DNA of 64,000 nt, from NCBI RefSeq assembly GCF_900185615.1, contig NZ_FYAK01000002.1, positions 682,001 to 746,000 on the forward strand, read 5' to 3'. The position numbers and the translations under genes were made by a program. The notes beneath the pieces were generated by a model that saw only the letters and a program-made list of their open reading frames with translations, was not told the origin of the DNA and did not search any database. Position 1 is the first letter of the stretch, and every line of letters starts with the position of its first letter. This document shows positions 17,585-27,149 of the stretch, piece by piece. This stretch comes from Photobacterium malacitanum (GTDB taxonomy: Bacteria > Pseudomonadota > Gammaproteobacteria > Enterobacterales > Vibrionaceae).

Positions 17585-18394
17585 ATGTATAAATTAGTTG
17601 CACTTGATATGGACGGTACATTACTTAATTCAAACGGTGCTATTTCAGATTTAAATAAACAAGCTATCGCTGCGGCTCGCGCACAAGGCGTTTGTGTTGT
17701 ATTAGCTTCTGGGCGCCCAATTGAAGGGATGGAGTGGGCTTTAAAAGAACTCAATATGGATAGCGATAATGATTTTGTATTGTCTTATAACGCCTCTTTA
17801 GTACAACGCGTTGCAAGCAAAGAAATCGTTAGAAGCCAAACCTTAATTGGCCGCGATGCAAAAGCAATTGCAGCCATTGCTCACGATCTTGGTGTTCATG
17901 TTCATGCATTTTCTCGTCGTCAGGGACTCATTACACCTGCACATAATTATTACACCGATCATGAAGCTAAAATTAATGGCTTAACAATTACGTTAGCTGA
18001 TTTTTCCGAACTTGATGACAACGAAGAAATCATGAAAGTCATGATCATTGATGAGGCTGAACGCCTTGAAGCAGCCATTGCGCAATTATCCCCAACGCTA
18101 TATCAACAATATACGATAGTAAGAAGTGCACCCTTCTTCCTTGAATTTATGCACACTAATAGTAATAAAGGTGTCGGTGTTAAAGCACTAGCTGATTTCT
18201 TAAATATTAAACAAGATGAAGTTATTGCGATGGGTGATGCCGGCAATGATCACCACATGATTGAATTTGCAGGTTTAGGTGTTGCTATGGGAAATGCAAC
18301 AGAGGAAACCAAAGCGATCGCCAACTATGTTACTGACACTAATAATAATAGTGGTGTTGCTCAAGTTATTGAAAAATTCATTCTTAATGCTTAA
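17585..18394 (+). CDS. yidA: Cof-type HAD sugar-phosphate phosphatase, YidA
   Basis: A 269-residue HAD-superfamily hydrolase that is closely similar along its length to E. coli YidA, a broad sugar-phosphate phosphatase. Motif I ALDMDGTLL (Asp8 nucleophile, Asp10), motif II ASGRP, the conserved Lys in NKGVGVKALAD and motif IV GDAGNDHHMIEFAG are all present, and the C2-type cap lies between them. The gene is monocistronic, divergent from proX and ended by a strong terminator. Confidence 0.93.
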   Translation: MYKLVALDMDGTLLNSNGAISDLNKQAIAAARAQGVCVVLASGRPIEGMEWALKELNMDSDNDFVLSYNASLVQRVASKEIVRSQTLIGRDAKAIAAIAHDLGVHVHAFSRRQGLITPAHNYYTDHEAKINGLTITLADFSELDDNEEIMKVMIIDEAERLEAAIAQLSPTLYQQYTIVRSAPFFLEFMHTNSNKGVGVKALADFLNIKQDEVIAMGDAGNDHHMIEFAGLGVAMGNATEETKAIANYVTDTNNNSGVAQVIEKFILNA

Positions 18395-18406
18395 ATCACT
18401 TCAAAC

Positions 18407-18434
18407 AAAAAAAGCCAGCAATGCTGGCTTTTTT
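18407..18434. terminator. Bidirectional terminator between yidA and ygiW
   Basis: AAAAAAGCCAGC-AAT-GCTGGCTTTTTT: perfect stem with a three-base loop, A run before and T run after, so it works in both directions between convergent genes. Confidence 0.93.
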
Positions 18435-18448
18435 ATCAATACTGTTAA

Positions 18449-18859
18449 TTATTTAGCAATTGTCACAGTATCAACATCAACAGTACGAACTGTCCAATCT
18501 TTATCTACTTCACCACGAATAATAACTTTAGTGGTTGGTGTTACGGTAACGCCACGCCAATCTTTATTATCAATTTCTACTTTAATTTCGCCCGTCACAT
18601 CTTTGAACATATAATCTTCTTTGCCTACTGAAGATATAATGTGACCTGTCAGCTCTACAGCTGCATTATCATCAGCGTGAGAGGCTGCTTTCACTGTCGT
18701 TAATACAGGCACAGCACTTGGTCCATTGAAACCACCTTGTGGTTGAACAAGCGGCGCCGCTTCTGTTGGACCATTAAATCCACCTTGAGTCGCCTGTGGT
18801 GCAGCCATAACTGACATTGATGAAAGCATTAAAACTGAAACAGCGAGTAATTTTTTCAT
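18449..18859 (-). CDS. ygiW: YgiW/YdeI-type OB-fold stress tolerance protein
   Basis: A 136-residue periplasmic protein with a signal peptide ending at VMAAP and a C-terminal bacterial OB-fold (BOF) domain with signature VFKD-like YMFKDVTGEIKVEID and WRGVTVTP. It closely resembles E. coli YgiW, linked to oxidative and acid stress. The linker after the signal peptide has two copies of QGGFNGP, also typical of YgiW. It stands alone behind a terminator shared with yidA. Molecular activity of the family is not settled. Confidence 0.88.
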   Translation of the reverse strand: MKKLLAVSVLMLSSMSVMAAPQATQGGFNGPTEAAPLVQPQGGFNGPSAVPVLTTVKAASHADDNAAVELTGHIISSVGKEDYMFKDVTGEIKVEIDNKDWRGVTVTPTTKVIIRGEVDKDWTVRTVDVDTVTIAK

Positions 18860-19024
18860 TGGCCTATGATTCCAAAAAGTGATTAATTACGATTAAAACA
18901 TCGCTTATTTAATAACAAATAAGTGCATATCAGGCCAATAATTATAGTCTCTAAAACACCAACTGCAACAATACAGTGTTCTTTATTTAAAATAATAAAC
19001 AATATCAATACGTTAAAAAGTTTA

Positions 19025-19630
19025 CTATTGTGTTTCTTTAATCATATACGACGCTAAAAATACCGCAACTATTGATTTGATATGTTCCTCTAACACTTGG
19101 CCTTCACTGTTAGGTAAAACATTCATAACTTGAGGCCAAAACAATAGCCCTTGAAATAAGCTGATATAAATGTTGGTCATTGCCGTTAAATTTTTATTCG
19201 CTAAACATCCAGCATTAATCGCTTGTTGAAACCAATCTGTTACCGCTTTTGTGCTATATAAATCTTTAACCAGATTCGCCGCTAACTCAGGTTGACGCAA
19301 AAACTCCATCACAATCGTCCGTGACAGCGGAATACCATATGTCGAATATAATATATCAGCCTCACGACGTGTGATCAGCGTTAACTGCTCGGTTAATGTC
19401 ATTGCTGAATCAAACTCATACTTTACATTTTCTGTCACGGATTCCTGAATAATAGTGAGAACTGAAACAAATAACACTTCTTTGCTTTCAAAGTGACGGT
19501 ATAACGTTCGCTTAGACACACCCGCTTCGGTTGATATACGATCCATATTCGCTGCTAAAAAACCGTGAGTAATAAATTCTTCTTTTGCCGCTTCAATAAT
19601 CGCTAAGTGTTTGAGTTCCGTTTGTTTCAT
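19025..19630 (-). CDS. TetR/AcrR-family regulator of the RND pump
   Basis: A 201-residue TetR-type repressor with the N-terminal helix-turn-helix (AAKEEFITHGFLAANMDRIS then AGVSKRTLYRHFESKE). The C-terminal part is AcrR-like. It is divergent from the membrane-fusion/RND genes, with a palindrome in the gap, so it most likely represses that efflux operon and is released by pump substrates. GGATT upstream of the ATG is a fair ribosome site. Confidence 0.9.
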   Translation of the reverse strand: MKQTELKHLAIIEAAKEEFITHGFLAANMDRISTEAGVSKRTLYRHFESKEVLFVSVLTIIQESVTENVKYEFDSAMTLTEQLTLITRREADILYSTYGIPLSRTIVMEFLRQPELAANLVKDLYSTKAVTDWFQQAINAGCLANKNLTAMTNIYISLFQGLLFWPQVMNVLPNSEGQVLEEHIKSIVAVFLASYMIKETQ

Positions 19631-19778
19631 CTGTAATCCATTCCTAATTTAACAGTACTTTTATTTCATTTTATGACCGCAGTCTAACAATCTGCAACAA
19701 AAAAGTACACTCAATAGTTTACAATCCGTTTTTTACCACTAAAATGCACTCTAAGTTTACCTTAATGGTGACTCATCA

Positions 19779-19798
19779 TGATTAATCAACGTTAATCA
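19779..19798. promoter_or_regulatory. Candidate TetR operator upstream of RND pump
   Basis: Inverted repeat TGATTAA-N6-TTAATCA lies 26 bases before the membrane-fusion start. Position between a divergent TetR gene and its likely target suggests an operator; this is inferred. Confidence 0.45.
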
Positions 19799-19824
19799 TC
19801 AACCTAATGATAGTGGAGAACACG

Positions 19825-20952
19825 GTGAAAACTCATTCAGCAATGTCCAATGTGACATCGTTAACAATCAATAAACTTGCAATGGCGGTTAGTTTATCTT
19901 TAGCGGTAGTGATGTTGTCGGGGTGTGACAGTGAAAAAGAAGTAACAGTCACCGCGCCTATCATTAGCCCAGCCCTTACTCAAATTGTGATGCCAAAAGC
20001 TGACAGCAGCTTAAGCTTTAATGGCGTAATTCGCTCTGCTCAGCGTGCTGATTTATCATTTCAAGTCAGTGGCCGCGTCAGCCATATTTTTGTAAATGAA
20101 GGTGATAAAGTTCATAAAGGTCAGCTACTTGCAAAACTTGATCCTAAAGATGCACAAACAGCTTTTGCAGCAGCACAACTTGAATTAAATAACACTAAAA
20201 AAGATTATTTACGTGGTAAATCAATTTATGAAAACTCACAAGCGATTGCGAAAAGTGATCTTGATGAGTTAATGACCCGTTATAATTTGGCTCAAAACCG
20301 CCTAGAAGAAGCCAAAAACCAACTAACTTATACTCAATTAAAAGCGCCATTTGATGGCATCATTGGCCGTAAATTAATTGATAACCATGTTCAAATCCAA
20401 GCAAATACTTCAGTACTGACACTGCATAACCTCGATAACCTCGAAGTAGTCGTCAATATTCCAGATACCGTGATGTTAAGTGGTTTGAAATGCAAAAAAG
20501 CGGATGCTGAAATCACAACGATTCCTGGTCATTTATTGCCATTGAGTTTACGTACCTACTCAACCCAAGCAGATCCTATAACGCAAACATTCTCGATTGT
20601 GTTGGGGCTTGATGATTCTAAAGGATTAAATATTCTGCCGGGTATGCCTGTAAAAGTAACCCCAAGTGTTGAACAGTGTCCTGAAGACTATGTCGATAAT
20701 AAAAACAATCCGCTAATTGTTCCGTTAACGGCTGTTGTTCCTGATAACCAAAACAAACAATTTGTGTGGATTGTTGGTGAAAACAACATTGTCGAAAAAC
20801 GTTACATAAAAGTTGGCACCATCAACAAAAATTGCATTACGGTGCCTTCAGGCCTCAAAGCTGGTGAACGCATTGTCATTGCCGGTGTATCAAAACTTAA
20901 AACGGGTATGGAAATTCGTCCATACACAGATAACACCCAAGACGGAGCATAA
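19825..20952 (+). CDS. RND efflux periplasmic adaptor (membrane fusion lipoprotein)
   Basis: A 375-residue HlyD/AcrA-type adaptor carrying a lipobox VMLSGC near residue 33, so it is probably lipid-anchored to the inner membrane. The barrel-sandwich motif VSGRVSHIFVNEGDKVHKGQLLAKLD is visible (in two halves of the lipoyl fold), followed by an alpha hairpin and the APFDGIIGRK return strand. I use the GTG at 19825 because GGAG precedes it; an ATG at 19807 lacks a site. It links the RND pump six bases downstream to an outer membrane channel, which is not encoded here and is presumably TolC. Confidence 0.9.
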   Translation: MKTHSAMSNVTSLTINKLAMAVSLSLAVVMLSGCDSEKEVTVTAPIISPALTQIVMPKADSSLSFNGVIRSAQRADLSFQVSGRVSHIFVNEGDKVHKGQLLAKLDPKDAQTAFAAAQLELNNTKKDYLRGKSIYENSQAIAKSDLDELMTRYNLAQNRLEEAKNQLTYTQLKAPFDGIIGRKLIDNHVQIQANTSVLTLHNLDNLEVVVNIPDTVMLSGLKCKKADAEITTIPGHLLPLSLRTYSTQADPITQTFSIVLGLDDSKGLNILPGMPVKVTPSVEQCPEDYVDNKNNPLIVPLTAVVPDNQNKQFVWIVGENNIVEKRYIKVGTINKNCITVPSGLKAGERIVIAGVSKLKTGMEIRPYTDNTQDGA

Positions 20953-20958
20953 TAACAA

Positions 20959-23900
20959 ATGGATATCGCTCGCTATACCATAGCTAAGCGCACCAGTGTG
21001 TGGGTAATGATTGCTCTCATTCTCATTGGTGGCTATATCAGCTATCTAAAGCTGGGTCGTTTTGAAGATCCAGAGTTTGTGATCCGTCAAGCAGTAGTCA
21101 TCACGCCTTATGCGGGTGCAACGGCACAAGAAGTATCAGATGAAGTTACTGATATTATTGAAGGAGCCGTGCAATCATTGCAGGAACTGAAAGAAGTTAA
21201 ATCAGTTTCAAAGCAAGGAATGTCTGAAGTTACAGTTGAGATCAAACTTGAATTTGCCAAAAACCAAGCTGATCTACAGCAAGTGTGGGACAAATTACGC
21301 CGTAAAATAAATGATGCACAACGTCAATTACCCCCCGGTGCAGGCCCATCTATTGTTAATGATGACTTCTCCGATGTATATGCGTTGTTCTTTGCCGTCA
21401 CTGGTGAAGGGTTTACTGATAAACAGCTATCTGACTATGTAGATAGCCTGCGACGTGAACTGGTTTTGGTTCCTGGTGTTGCTAAAACAGCTACCTTAGC
21501 AGAACAACAAGAAACCATTTTTGTTGAATTTACCAGTGAGCGTTTAGCTAAGTTTGGTTTATCGGTTGATAATGTACTATCCGTTTTACAAAAGCAGAAT
21601 ATTGTTAATGTCGCTGGTAGTCTAACCTCTAATGGCATGCGTATTCCGGTTATTCCAGCAGCTGATGTAAATTCATTTAATGACCTACGTAACTTACAAG
21701 TGGGTATTGGTGAAAATCATACGGTTTTACATTTAAAAGACATTGCGAATGTAAAACGTGGTTATCAAGAACCAGCTTCAATGTTAATGCGCTACAACGG
21801 CGAACGTGCGATCGGTTTTGGCATTTCTAATGTTACTGGCGGTAACGTAGTTGACATGGGTGATGCAGTTAAAGCCCGTATTGCTGAATTAGAAAGCCAA
21901 CGCCCATTAGGGATGGAATTGCATGTTATTTCGATGCAATCAGACTCAGTACGTGACTCGGTGACCAATTTCATCGATAACCTTATTGCAGCTGTTGTCA
22001 TTGTATTTATCGTTCTATTGCTGTTTATGGGTATTCGCTCAGGGATCATTATCGGTTTTGTATTAGTCCTAACCGTTGCTGGTACCTTGTGTATTATGTT
22101 AATTGACAATATCGCTATGCAGCGTATCTCTTTAGGTGCACTGATTATTGCCCTAGGTATGTTGGTTGATAACGCAATAGTGGTTACTGACGGTATTTTA
22201 GTCCGTCTACAAAATAATGAAGATCGTGAAGTTGTAATACCAGAAGTGGTCAATGCAACTAAGTGGCCATTGTTAGGCGGTACCGTTGTCGGTATTTGTG
22301 CCTTTAGTGCTATCGGCCTTTCACCATCAGATATGGGTGAATACGCAGGTTCATTATTCTGGGTAATTCTTTACTCAATGCTTTTAAGCTGGCTATTTGC
22401 GGTCACGGTTACGCCGTTACTGTGTCACCAGTTCTTAAAAGTAAAACTGAAATCAGGTGATGAAAAACCAAGTAAAATAGTTAACAGCTATAAAGGCTTA
22501 TTAACTTGGGTGCTTATTCATCGCAAGACCACGGGGTTACTATTAGTTGCTACCCTATTAGGCGCTGTTTGGGGCGTAAAATACGTTCCGCCAGGCTTTA
22601 TGCCTGAATCACAACGCGCACAATTTGTCGTTGACGTGTATTTACCACAAGGCACTGATATCAAAAATACTGAAGCGGTTGTGGCAGACATCGAACAAGA
22701 TGTTAAGCAAAAGCAAGGTATCAGTAATATTTCCAGCTTCATCGGTGGTGGCGGTTTACGCTTTATGCTGACCTATGCACCTGAAGCACGTAATCCAAGT
22801 TATGGTCAATTACTGATCGATATTGATGATTACCGTAACATTGCACCTTTATTGGTCGAGCTTCAAACCGAGCTTGATAAGAAATACCCAGAAGCTTCAA
22901 TCAAAGTATGGAAGTTTATGCTTGGTCGCGGTGGCGGTAAGAAAATCGAAGCTGGCTTTAAAGGTCCTGATAGCAAAGTATTACGTGAACTTGCGGAACA
23001 AGCTAAAGCTATCATGCTAAGCGATCCAAACTTAATCGCGGTACAAGATGATTGGCGTCAGCAAGTACCCGTGATCAAGCCGGTATATTCAACAGAGAAA
23101 GCACAGCGTTTTGGTTTAACCAACCACGATATCAGTCAAGCCATTGCGCAAACATTGAACGGTCGTAACATTGGTGTGTATCGTGAAGGTAATGATTTGA
23201 TCCCTATCGTCGTGCGTGCGCCAGATAACGAGCGTACTCATGAACGTGCGATTGAAAATACTGACGTTTACAGCCGTATGGTGAATGGGTTAATTCCGGT
23301 TAGCCAATTGGTTGAATCGGTAAATGTTGGCTGGGAAGATGCAATCTTACGTCGAATTAACCGTATTCCAACGATTTTGGTTCAAGCAGATCCAGCGCCA
23401 GGAGTATTCACTGCTGATGCGTTTAATGATCTACGGGGCAAAATTGAAGCTATCGAACTACCACCAGGTTATGAATTAACATGGTATGGCGAGTACAAAG
23501 CATCAAAAGACGCTAATGTTGGTCTTGCTATCTCAGCCCCTTATGGCTTTGCGGCAATGATTTTAGCGGTAATCTTTATGTTTAACGCTATTCGTCAGCC
23601 TTTAGTGATTTGGTTAACAGTACCGTTAGCATTAGTTGGTGTTACCGTTGGGTTGGTGATTTTCCAAACTCCGTTTGAGTTTATGGCGATTCTTGGCTTC
23701 TTAAGTTTGATCGGTATGATGGTTAAAAATGCAATTGTATTAGTAGACCAAACTGACGTTGAAATAGCAGAAGGTAAAACGCCGTATCAAGCAATTATCG
23801 ACTCAGCACTTAGTCGTGCTCGACCTGTATTACTTGGTGCCTTTACGACAATTTTAGGTGTTGCACCGTTACTAATAGATCCATTCTTTAAGAGTATGGC

Positions 23901-23997
23901 AGTAACGATTATGTTTGGTTTGTTGTTTGCAACTATTCTAACATTGGTGGTGATCCCACTGCTTTATGCGGTCCTATTTCGCGTTAAAGTAGAATAA
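20959..23997 (+). CDS. RND-family multidrug efflux transporter
   Basis: A 1012-residue AcrB-family inner membrane pump, a normal length for the family. It has the N-terminal membrane helix, two large periplasmic loops and two bundles of membrane helices; GALIIALGMLVDNAIVVTDG carries the paired acidic residues of the proton relay in the first bundle, and GFLSLIGMMVKNAIVLVDQ is the matching segment in the second. It exports amphiphilic compounds using the proton gradient. Six bases separate it from the adaptor gene, and a strong hairpin follows. The substrate range cannot be read from sequence. Confidence 0.94.
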   Translation: MDIARYTIAKRTSVWVMIALILIGGYISYLKLGRFEDPEFVIRQAVVITPYAGATAQEVSDEVTDIIEGAVQSLQELKEVKSVSKQGMSEVTVEIKLEFAKNQADLQQVWDKLRRKINDAQRQLPPGAGPSIVNDDFSDVYALFFAVTGEGFTDKQLSDYVDSLRRELVLVPGVAKTATLAEQQETIFVEFTSERLAKFGLSVDNVLSVLQKQNIVNVAGSLTSNGMRIPVIPAADVNSFNDLRNLQVGIGENHTVLHLKDIANVKRGYQEPASMLMRYNGERAIGFGISNVTGGNVVDMGDAVKARIAELESQRPLGMELHVISMQSDSVRDSVTNFIDNLIAAVVIVFIVLLLFMGIRSGIIIGFVLVLTVAGTLCIMLIDNIAMQRISLGALIIALGMLVDNAIVVTDGILVRLQNNEDREVVIPEVVNATKWPLLGGTVVGICAFSAIGLSPSDMGEYAGSLFWVILYSMLLSWLFAVTVTPLLCHQFLKVKLKSGDEKPSKIVNSYKGLLTWVLIHRKTTGLLLVATLLGAVWGVKYVPPGFMPESQRAQFVVDVYLPQGTDIKNTEAVVADIEQDVKQKQGISNISSFIGGGGLRFMLTYAPEARNPSYGQLLIDIDDYRNIAPLLVELQTELDKKYPEASIKVWKFMLGRGGGKKIEAGFKGPDSKVLRELAEQAKAIMLSDPNLIAVQDDWRQQVPVIKPVYSTEKAQRFGLTNHDISQAIAQTLNGRNIGVYREGNDLIPIVVRAPDNERTHERAIENTDVYSRMVNGLIPVSQLVESVNVGWEDAILRRINRIPTILVQADPAPGVFTADAFNDLRGKIEAIELPPGYELTWYGEYKASKDANVGLAISAPYGFAAMILAVIFMFNAIRQPLVIWLTVPLALVGVTVGLVIFQTPFEFMAILGFLSLIGMMVKNAIVLVDQTDVEIAEGKTPYQAIIDSALSRARPVLLGAFTTILGVAPLLIDPFFKSMAVTIMFGLLFATILTLVVIPLLYAVLFRVKVE

Positions 23998-24018
23998 CGA
24001 CCAGCATAACCCATAAAC

Positions 24019-24055
24019 AAAAAGGGAGTAACATCATTGATGTGACTCCCTTTTT
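24019..24055. terminator. Bidirectional terminator after RND gene
   Basis: AAAAAGGGAGT pairs with ACTCCCTTTTT, and an inner perfect ACATCA-T-TGATGT stem extends it with one mismatch between. A and T runs on both sides serve the convergent RND and TetR genes. Confidence 0.92.
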
Positions 24056-24089
24056 TATGCGGTATTTTTAGTCGTTATTGCTCTCATAG

Positions 24090-24668
24090 CTATTGTTGCA
24101 GGTAATCCATAAGATCAGTTGCTAAACGTCGTAATACGCCAGGTTCTGGTCGTGTATGAGAAAAAGTACGTAAACCATAAATTCCCATCACTAAAAACTC
24201 TGCTAACTGCTGACTATCACGCTGAACATTAATTTCATTCGCTTGCTGTGCCAATGCGATTTGTTCTGCCAATGTCTGTTGCCATTGTTTTAACATCTGG
24301 CTAATAATATCAGCGACTTCAATATCTTGTTGTGCTAGCTCACTCAACGCTTTTTGTAGCAGACAATCTTTAATCTGTTCACGCTCACACTCATCAACCA
24401 CCTGTTCAAGATAGGTCTTAAGCGCACCAATCACCGACTCTGACTGAGAAAATAACGCGATAAATTGTGCAGAACGCTGATCACGATAATGCACTAATGC
24501 GGCAATTAACAACCCGCGTTTATTAGTAAATGCGCAATAAATTGAACCGGGGTGAAGCCCAGTCGCTTGTTTTAAATCTTGCATACTGGTGTTGCTATAA
24601 CCTTTAGTTATAAAAACATCCATTGCCGATCGTAATACTCGATCGCGATCAAATTCAGCACTACGCAT
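24090..24668 (-). CDS. TetR-family regulator of the Old Yellow Enzyme gene
   Basis: A 192-residue TetR regulator: helix-turn-helix AMDVFITKGYSNTSMQDLKQ and TGLHPGSIYCAFTNKRGLL near the N-terminus, with a C-terminal TetR_C-like ligand domain containing a CL pair (KDCLLQKAL). ATG 24668 has GAGAG upstream; 24680 is the alternative. Divergent from an OYE-type reductase gene and separated from it by three operator-like palindromes. This recalls E. coli NemR-NemA, in which the repressor senses electrophiles through cysteines; here the relationship is by arrangement only. Confidence 0.88.
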   Translation of the reverse strand: MRSAEFDRDRVLRSAMDVFITKGYSNTSMQDLKQATGLHPGSIYCAFTNKRGLLIAALVHYRDQRSAQFIALFSQSESVIGALKTYLEQVVDECEREQIKDCLLQKALSELAQQDIEVADIISQMLKQWQQTLAEQIALAQQANEINVQRDSQQLAEFLVMGIYGLRTFSHTRPEPGVLRRLATDLMDYLQQ

Positions 24669-24710
24669 AATAACTCTCATTAACTTTGATTAGGCTTAGT
24701 TTACTTAAAT

Positions 24711-24776
24711 TTGAACAATCATTCAAAAACCTCTTGAATGATTGTTCAAATAAGTCTAACTTGAATGAGCATTCAA
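24711..24776. promoter_or_regulatory. Triple TetR operator array
   Basis: Three 16-bp near-identical palindromes: TTGAACAATCATTCAA (24711-24726), TTGAATGATTGTTCAA (24734-24749) and TTGAATGAGCATTCAA (24761-24776). The first two are exact inverted copies of each other, and the third is a self-palindrome. They fill the space between the divergent TetR and reductase genes, 16 bases before the reductase start. Confidence 0.85.
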
Positions 24777-24792
24777 ATTAGAGGCAACAATC

Positions 24793-25836
24793 ATGCTTGA
24801 TACCCTATTCCATCCTTTCAAACTTAATGACACGCTAACGTTAAACAATCGTATCGTTATGGCACCATTAACACGTTGCATGGCGGATGATGATTTAATT
24901 CCAACCCAAGCAATGGTCGATTATTATGCACGCCGTGCTGATACTGGATTGATTATCACAGAAGCCGTCTTAATTCGCGCCGACGGTCAAGGTTATCCGC
25001 ATACTCCTGGCCTATTTACACCACAACAAATTGATGGCTGGCGTAAAGTCACTGATGCTGTACACAAAAATGGCGGTAAAATTTTTGCTCAGCTATGGCA
25101 CACAGGTCGCGTTGCTCACCCGTTCTTCTTTGGTGGTGAGTATGTACTTGCACCTTCTGCTATCGCACTTGAAGGTACATTGCCAAGAATGCGAGAGCTG
25201 ACTTATACAATGCCAAAACCTGCAACAACAGCAGAAATCGAACAACTGGTTGCTGATTTTGGTCAGGCTGCAGCGAATGCCATTGATGCAGGTTTTGATG
25301 GTGTAGAAATTCATGGCGCAAATGGTTATTTGATCGATCAATTTCTACATTTCAGCACTAACGAACGTGATGATGAATTTGGTGGCACAGCTGAAAATAT
25401 GGCGCGTTTCCCACTTGCTGTTATTGATGCTATTAGTCAGCGCATTGGCCGAGATCGTACTGGGTTACGTTTATCACCAGGCGGTTATTTTAATCTTGAA
25501 GGCGATGCTCGCGATCGAGCAGTGTTTGATTATTTATTGCCAGAAGTTGAAAAACGTTGTTTAGCGTACCTGCATGTGGGTATTTTCGATGACAGTATGA
25601 ACTTTGACTATCTTGATGGTAGCGCATCCCAGTATATGCGCAGTCATTATCAAGGTACCTTAATTGGTGTTGGCTGTTACAGTCCTCAAACAGGCAGTGA
25701 AGCTATTGAAGCTGGAAAATTTGATTTACTGGCGATTGGGCGTCCTTTAATTGCCAACCCTGATTACGTTAGTAAACTACAAACCAAGCAAACATTGGTT
25801 GCTTATGACGACACCATGCTTGCTCAATTGATTTAA
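24793..25836 (+). CDS. Old Yellow Enzyme family FMN oxidoreductase (NemA-like)
   Basis: A 347-residue FMN-dependent, NAD(P)H-driven ene/nitro reductase. Family motifs: NRIVMAPLTR near residue 20, FAQLWHTGRVAHP near 100, the active-site HGANGYLIDQFL with substrate-binding residues near 180, and AIGRPLIANPD near 315. Such enzymes (NemA, YqjM) reduce N-ethylmaleimide, nitro compounds and alpha,beta-unsaturated carbonyls, so detoxification is a likely role. AGAGGC precedes the ATG. Regulation by the divergent TetR through three palindromes is strongly suggested. Confidence 0.92.
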   Translation: MLDTLFHPFKLNDTLTLNNRIVMAPLTRCMADDDLIPTQAMVDYYARRADTGLIITEAVLIRADGQGYPHTPGLFTPQQIDGWRKVTDAVHKNGGKIFAQLWHTGRVAHPFFFGGEYVLAPSAIALEGTLPRMRELTYTMPKPATTAEIEQLVADFGQAAANAIDAGFDGVEIHGANGYLIDQFLHFSTNERDDEFGGTAENMARFPLAVIDAISQRIGRDRTGLRLSPGGYFNLEGDARDRAVFDYLLPEVEKRCLAYLHVGIFDDSMNFDYLDGSASQYMRSHYQGTLIGVGCYSPQTGSEAIEAGKFDLLAIGRPLIANPDYVSKLQTKQTLVAYDDTMLAQLI

Positions 25837-25847
25837 CCCATTATTTT

Positions 25848-25875
25848 ACGCCTTGATATCCTATTATTAAGGCGT
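25848..25875 (+). terminator. Terminator after OYE gene
   Basis: ACGCCTT (25848-25854) with AAGGCGT (25869-25875), extended by ATA/TAT with a bulge; followed by TTATTTTA. Confidence 0.75.
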
Positions 25876-26002
25876 TTATTTTAGTTATTTCAACAATTCA
25901 GAGATAAATAACGAAAAATCATTGTTTGCATTTGTATCGATAGACAAAAGCCTTGTTTAGCTTTTATGATAACAAGAGCTAACATAATAATGATAGATAA
26001 TA

Positions 26003-26881
26003 ATGAAGAATATCAAGCAGAAACAATGTAATTCCAGCCTACTTTTTGCGAGTTTATTTATCGCAGCTAGCGGTTATGCTTCTCATGCGTATGCTGATGA
26101 CTCAACCCCAGCACCAATAAATAACGCGCTAAATTACAGTAGCGACAATGCGTTACTTCTTGAACAATATAAAGATAACTTTGTTCTACCTTTTTATTAT
26201 ACTCAATCTCCAAATTACAAAGAATATCAATCAGTTGTACCTGAAGACGGCAAATTAAGTAAGTATAATGTCAATTTCCAAATCAGTTTAAAATATCGTC
26301 TATTATCAGGTATTTTATATGATAATGATCAACTCTATTTTGCCTATACTCAACGTTCAAATTGGCAGGCTTATGCATCATCAGCCTTCTTTAGAGACAC
26401 TGAATATGAGCCTTCTGTTTTTTGGACATTCCCTGCCAAAACCACATACAGCAATAATTTTCACTACACCGGTAGTACATTAGGTTTAGTGCATCAATCA
26501 AATGGTCGTGGTGGTGAACAAGAACGTAGTTGGAACCGTGCATTTGTTGACATGACGTTCAAAAAAGATAACGTAACCTTAAGCATTAAACCTTGGGCAC
26601 GACTCGATTTTGGTGCAAAAGACTATAATAAAGATATCAATAATTACCTTGGCTATGGTCGCATCAGTATGAATTGGAATATTGATGGTAAAACAATGAT
26701 CAGCTTTACCGTTAGGAATGCATTAGAAAGTGGTTTCTCTCGTGGTTACGAAAAAGTCACGCTCAATTTCCCTATCTATAAACGTTTACGCGGTTATTTA
26801 ATGTTTGAAAGCGGTTATGGCATTTCTATTTCAGACTATAATCATTATGATAATGCTGGCGGTATTGGTTTCTCATTTTAA
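26003..26881 (+). CDS. pldA: Outer membrane phospholipase A (OMPLA)
   Basis: A 292-residue outer membrane enzyme that hydrolyses acyl chains from phospholipids when outer membrane asymmetry is lost. A signal peptide ends near ASHAYAD. The active-site segment LVHQSNGRGGEQERSWNR holds the catalytic His and Ser (HxS) and the conserved Asn of the triad. Alternating aromatic beta-strand sequence and a C-terminal phenylalanine fit a 12-strand barrel. No clear Shine-Dalgarno sequence is seen. Appears to be a single gene. Confidence 0.92.
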   Translation: MKNIKQKQCNSSLLFASLFIAASGYASHAYADDSTPAPINNALNYSSDNALLLEQYKDNFVLPFYYTQSPNYKEYQSVVPEDGKLSKYNVNFQISLKYRLLSGILYDNDQLYFAYTQRSNWQAYASSAFFRDTEYEPSVFWTFPAKTTYSNNFHYTGSTLGLVHQSNGRGGEQERSWNRAFVDMTFKKDNVTLSIKPWARLDFGAKDYNKDINNYLGYGRISMNWNIDGKTMISFTVRNALESGFSRGYEKVTLNFPIYKRLRGYLMFESGYGISISDYNHYDNAGGIGFSF

Positions 26882-27149
26882 TTAGAGAGTTTAATTATAT
26901 TTATCTCTAGCTTTAATTGCATATAAACAACATGCATAAACTAACTAGAGATAATCCTTTCTTTCTTTGTCATATATTTATTACACTATTTCATCATATA
27001 TAAAATTTAAAATATTCTTGTCTCAACAATACATAATAATGCCTTTACTCATCGAATATTATATGTTCTTAATAGTTTTGTCATAAAACGGGGAATAAAC
27101 CCTACTTATAAATATTACGATTAAAATAATTTATTGATAGAATGAAGTT

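Noticed and set aside
21792..22253. 153-codon frame opposite the RND gene
   Set aside because: It lies wholly inside the well-conserved RND transporter and has no ribosome site or domain.
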